Source: Candidatus Gastranaerophilales bacterium
GTDB taxonomy: Bacteria > Cyanobacteriota > Vampirovibrionia > Gastranaerophilales > Gastranaerophilaceae
Direction of reading: 5' to 3'
NCBI GenBank assembly: GCA_910587375.1
Contig: CAJULR010000010.1
Span: 19,493-83,492 of the forward strand
DNA length: 64,000 nt
The position numbers and the translations under genes are program-made. Under the pieces are notes generated by a model, which saw only the letters and a program-made list of their open reading frames with translations, did not search any database and was not told where the DNA came from. The first letter of the stretch is position 1. Each line of letters begins with the position of its first letter. This document shows positions 62,201 through 64,000 of the stretch, piece by piece.

Positions 62201-63103
62201 GTCGAGTTTTGTAAATATGTCAGCCCTTAAGTTAAAATCTTCAAGGGTTTTTAGGGGGTTAAAGTCAATATTTGGGATTTCAAATTCTTCATTTTTATTG
62301 GCTTTGGGTGCATTATTATTGTCCGTTGAGATTTTTGGCAGCCTTGTTGTAAAATCAATGTCTGCGTTTACAAACTTAATATCTGTGTCTTCAATCCCAA
62401 TAAAGCCCTCTGTTTTAATTGAAAGCGGGCCTTCTAAAGATTTCATCAAAAGTGAAGAATTGTTAAGTTGTGTTAAATATATTTTATTGACATTTTCGTC
62501 TTTAAGGTGAAGTGCAATTTTATTTGCTTTTATATTTATATTTCTAATTTCAATCGGGAAATTAAAGCCTTGTTCTTTATCTTCCTCTGTTTGCGGTTTT
62601 TCAGGCGTTGCGGCTTGCAGAATGTTGTCAACATATTCCATTACCGTATATTTTTTATCTTTTGTAAAAACAAGGTATATATCCAATGTATCAGCCTTAA
62701 TTGTGTCTAAATTTATGTGGCCGATTAAGATTGTGGGCAGGTTTATTTCAATTTCAGGCTTAGATAAATTTAAAAGCGGGGTGTCGTCTTTATAATTTAA
62801 ACTAATTTTATCTGCCTTTAATTTTACCCCAAAGCGAAATGTAGTGCCCAATTTCAAGTTTTGAGCGTCAAATTTAAAACCGCTCATTTTTTCAACTTCT
62901 TTTGAAATTAAAGGTGTGAATTTATTTAAATCAATAATGTTTGGCAAAATGAGCAAAAATGCAAGGTAGAATGCCGCAAAAATCCCTGCAAGAATTACAA
63001 AGGTTTTTTTGATTTTTTTCTTTTTGGTGTCGTCAATGTTTAAAATATTTCCAAATTTATCTTTAAAATTATCTATTATGTCTTTAAAATCCATACCTGC
63101 CAT
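59291..63103 (-). CDS. AsmA family protein
   Basis: 1270 residues. One membrane helix near the N-terminus (about 33-55, FVILAGIFAAFYLAFLLILP), then the AsmA start (LNKFTPLISKEVEKMSGFKF) and long beta-helical repeats with recurring I-K-G and G-x-x-D turns. The C-terminal AsmA domain includes VENITYDHTLLNN, GTASGKCSYN and NNHANLKITGKV. AsmA/TamB-like proteins bridge the periplasm and move phospholipid to the outer membrane, supporting a diderm envelope. AAGGA is 9 nt before the ATG; the exbD gene lies 36 nt upstream in the same direction. Confidence 0.88.
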   Translation of the reverse strand: MAGMDFKDIIDNFKDKFGNILNIDDTKKKKIKKTFVILAGIFAAFYLAFLLILPNIIDLNKFTPLISKEVEKMSGFKFDAQNLKLGTTFRFGVKLKADKISLNYKDDTPLLNLSKPEIEINLPTILIGHINLDTIKADTLDIYLVFTKDKKYTVMEYVDNILQAATPEKPQTEEDKEQGFNFPIEIRNINIKANKIALHLKDENVNKIYLTQLNNSSLLMKSLEGPLSIKTEGFIGIEDTDIKFVNADIDFTTRLPKISTDNNNAPKANKNEEFEIPNIDFNPLKTLEDFNLRADIFTKLDIKNIEDFKAKGDLNIQKFSLKLADIQLPESYLNLNFKERDINIDSKVFVSNEEFIQTKSTVKTGKKSKLNLDVKTEKITLKSIKDLIGAVLSICCVDNDIKNMTATGYIKGNFDLDTDFKTIKSDGKLRLVDGNIGYSKAGLTLSQMRAFLDFSDNALNIKNTSALVNGAKFDIKGEIASNADINLSVESDPLKIKDLVNLAVEFKAVNKKDIADFEFQDGALKLLINIIGDFKNIKPKADIDLSGFKMLVKSAKMPIGIENINIVARPKDKDDVEAEINVKNVSASMPEPKLNFSAPSARITADMSKIIIEPLSATLEGTKINVSGDISNYMKAPELNVKISGNVHPNTVFAFIPNEFRKGILYKGAMPYSALVSGTIENIKIAGSLITDPANFISIIDIPSIKGAQNTLGFDMALKNDILDLVEIAVKSNGTKLANVKGQVKNIYAKEPVLTGVNISLPNKTKIIVPPIANTSLEATGDITLSGGAFSPEITGNINITNLNYPEFGFTLEDLALNFNKTNLIAKAKGAKVAKSDFAGDANISTNFLKGVTINSLSYNSEYIDTDALLQLAEKAMSTMPAPAPASTSNSSASTSADLGVIIKAGNARINKLKSGTLIVENITYDHTLLNNVYNLNNLNAFFAQGTASGKCSYNVITGLTSVDMQAENISLKEAAKAFIRVDLVRSGTLQGKAKLSLSGATFEEQMKTLNGTVSFDVKDGEYGESISFARFINAANVLNLGTFSSILTGITNKVNSFNTQEFKDITGLLTFNNGVANVSNFKSQGPNMSLYATGAYNILNNHANLKITGKVSSKVAGVLGTLGTDKLQSTVEKVATTAENAINKAAETLNTKLSENKTVQTGLAILGAIKGAATGSNSTTSDPSDTQAEQKTAGQAVTSIIKEKVNPLFGTIASSDISNIPPLSTNETENTKNFQVVINGLITNPTSVKSLKFPNTPAAAASATSNAAN

Positions 63104-63139
63104 ACTTGCTATTCCTTGTTTTACAATTTCCCGTTTTAA

Positions 63140-63544
63140 TTAAATTTCTGTTATTGAAATGCTGTTAATTCCCGTGTTTCTTGCCGTGTCCATCAGTTTT
63201 ACAACGGTTCCATGGTCGCTGTTGCCGTCTGCTTCAATCATAAGGCCTGCAAACGTTCCGCCTGCGCTGCTTATTTCTTTTGTTTTTTCTTTTAATCTTG
63301 CAGCAAGGGCTCTTTCGGGGATTTCTTCTTCGTCAATTAAATATCTATTATCTTCAGTCACAACTACCGTTAAAATTTTGTTATCATCCGGCTTGTCGTC
63401 CGTTTTTTCAACATAATCCGGTATTGCAAGGTTTAATCCCTGCTGGTCAAGCATTGGCGCAATTACCATCATAATGATTAAAAGCACCAAAAAGATGTCT
63501 GTTAAAGGTGTTATGTTTATTTCATTGAAGGTTTGTCGTTTCAT
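63140..63544 (-). CDS. exbD: ExbD/TolR-family energy-transducing protein
   Basis: 134 residues. One N-terminal membrane helix (about 14-31) with NITPLTDIFLVLLIIMMV, whose Asp is the proton-path residue of ExbD/TolR, then a periplasmic domain with the family's beta-alpha fold (MIEADGNSDHGTVVKLMDTAR). It works with an ExbB/TolQ protein, which is not in the window. It follows a second exbD-like gene by 21 nt. Confidence 0.92.
   Translation of the reverse strand: MKRQTFNEINITPLTDIFLVLLIIMMVIAPMLDQQGLNLAIPDYVEKTDDKPDDNKILTVVVTEDNRYLIDEEEIPERALAARLKEKTKEISSAGGTFAGLMIEADGNSDHGTVVKLMDTARNTGINSISITEI
63454..63499. repeat. 46-nt perfect direct repeat shared by the two exbD genes, copy 1
   Basis: Identical to 63955-64000, 501 bp (167 codons) away and in the same frame. 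It codes for the transmembrane segment of both proteins. Copy 2 reaches the window edge, so the repeat may be longer. Confidence 0.9.
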
Positions 63545-63565
63545 ATTTTTTTGCCTTTTGCTGCC

Positions 63566-64000
63566 TTATTGCACTTCGTATTCTTGCGTGTAATCTTGCG
63601 TTTGGGCGCTTTCGCTTTCTTCTTTTAATTTATCCTGCTCTTTTTTAGATAAGGGTTCGCCCGCAACCACAAGTTTTTCAAAGCCGGCAGCCTGTGCTGC
63701 TCTCATTATCTTCATAATTTCAGAGCTTTTAGCATGCTCATCTGCCTTTACAACTACTTCTTTTTTATCTTCATCTGCTGCATTTGAAGTCAATTGGACA
63801 AGTTTTTCCTCAAGCACGGCTTCATCCTGCATTTTTTCTCCGTTTAAGAAGAACTCACCTTCTTTTGTTAGTGAAACTGTGGCATTTTTTTCTTCAACGC
63901 TAAGTCCTGAATTGATTTCGGGCATTTTAATGTTGTTGTCCATCGACTGAAAACTTGGCGCAATTACCATCATAATGATTAAAAGCACCAAAAAGATGTC
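63566..64000 (-). CDS. exbD: second ExbD/TolR-family protein, N-terminus outside window
   Basis: The frame is open from the window edge to the stop at 63566-63568. The visible part has the ExbD helix (DIFLVLLIIMMVIAP) and a periplasmic domain ending in an acidic Gln/Glu-rich tail. It lies 21 nt upstream of the other exbD gene and shares 46 identical bases across the membrane helix. The two could form a heteromeric energy-transducing unit. Confidence 0.88.
   Translation of the reverse strand, partial: DIFLVLLIIMMVIAPSFQSMDNNIKMPEINSGLSVEEKNATVSLTKEGEFFLNGEKMQDEAVLEEKLVQLTSNAADEDKKEVVVKADEHAKSSEIMKIMRAAQAAGFEKLVVAGEPLSKKEQDKLKEESESAQTQDYTQEYEVQ

Noticed and set aside
1..64000. tRNA, rRNA, CRISPR array, transposon or prophage
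   Set aside because: No cloverleaf with a T-arm consensus, no regularly spaced repeats, and no transposase, integrase or phage structural motifs were seen on either strand; this is a visual scan only.

Overview
The window is AT-rich bacterial chromosome, densely packed with genes on both strands in short operons. The cell envelope is diderm (two ExbD/TolR proteins and a large AsmA-type protein) with peptidoglycan (murC, murB, ddl, ftsQ, pgeF). A cyanobacterial-style VKOR-DsbA fusion, an RNase E/G with a disordered tail, an oxygen-independent QueH, a four-subunit ferredoxin-linked 2-oxoacid oxidoreductase, no photosynthesis genes and many small proteins of no familiar family together suggest a non-photosynthetic relative of cyanobacteria (Vampirovibrionia/Melainabacteria, probably a gut Gastranaerophilales). 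That placement is inference from gene content. No rRNA, tRNA, CRISPR array, transposase, integrase or phage gene was recognised.

Layout. 1-5.3 kb: end of a DUF2400 gene, nadB-nadC, a CoA-disulfide-reductase-like flavoprotein and rsmD back to back. 5.3-8.7 kb: EF-hand protein, XRE regulator with a palindromic operator, a decayed EamA remnant, gatA and yraN. 8.8-12.9 kb: a RelA/SpoT-fold protein with a long N-terminal extension, then the 2-oxoacid:ferredoxin oxidoreductase operon. 13-15.6 kb: leftward lineage-specific genes, including a 48-residue membrane peptide. 15.7-22.3 kb: U32 peptidase, hypotheticals, and speE-aroA-pgeF. 22.4-26.8 kb: engB, a DUF2344 protein, RNase E/G and a membrane protein. 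26.9-29.2 kb: XRE regulator next to two paralogous Gly/Ala-rich membrane proteins. 29.3-35 kb: glycosyltransferase-murC-murB-ddl-ftsQ. 35-40.9 kb: helical-repeat protein, then pyrH-frr-cdsA-rnc-rpe and an AlkD-like protein. 40.9-47.5 kb: queH, VKOR-DsbA, a highly expressed unknown protein, hisF, a REC-GGDEF protein, an anchored beta-lactamase-fold hydrolase. 47.6-56 kb: aspS, metK with a structured leader, DUF721, a stand-alone ClpX-type zinc finger, a helical-repeat protein, ruvX-DUF1292 and a DUF2229 protein. 56.2-64 kb: M16 peptidase, AsmA-like protein, and two exbD genes, the last cut by the window edge.

The observations most worth following are: (1) the metK leader, which can fold into an H-type pseudoknot that pairs with the Shine-Dalgarno, a possible SAM-sensing switch; (2) the RelA/SpoT-fold protein that keeps synthetase residues; (3) a TGTAACA box 88-98 nt upstream of four genes of unknown function; (4) several genes without a Shine-Dalgarno whose -10-like hexamer ends exactly 6 nt before the start codon, suggesting leaderless mRNAs; (5) the XRE regulator plus tandem membrane-protein pair. 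Promoter, operator, leader and hairpin calls were made by eye.
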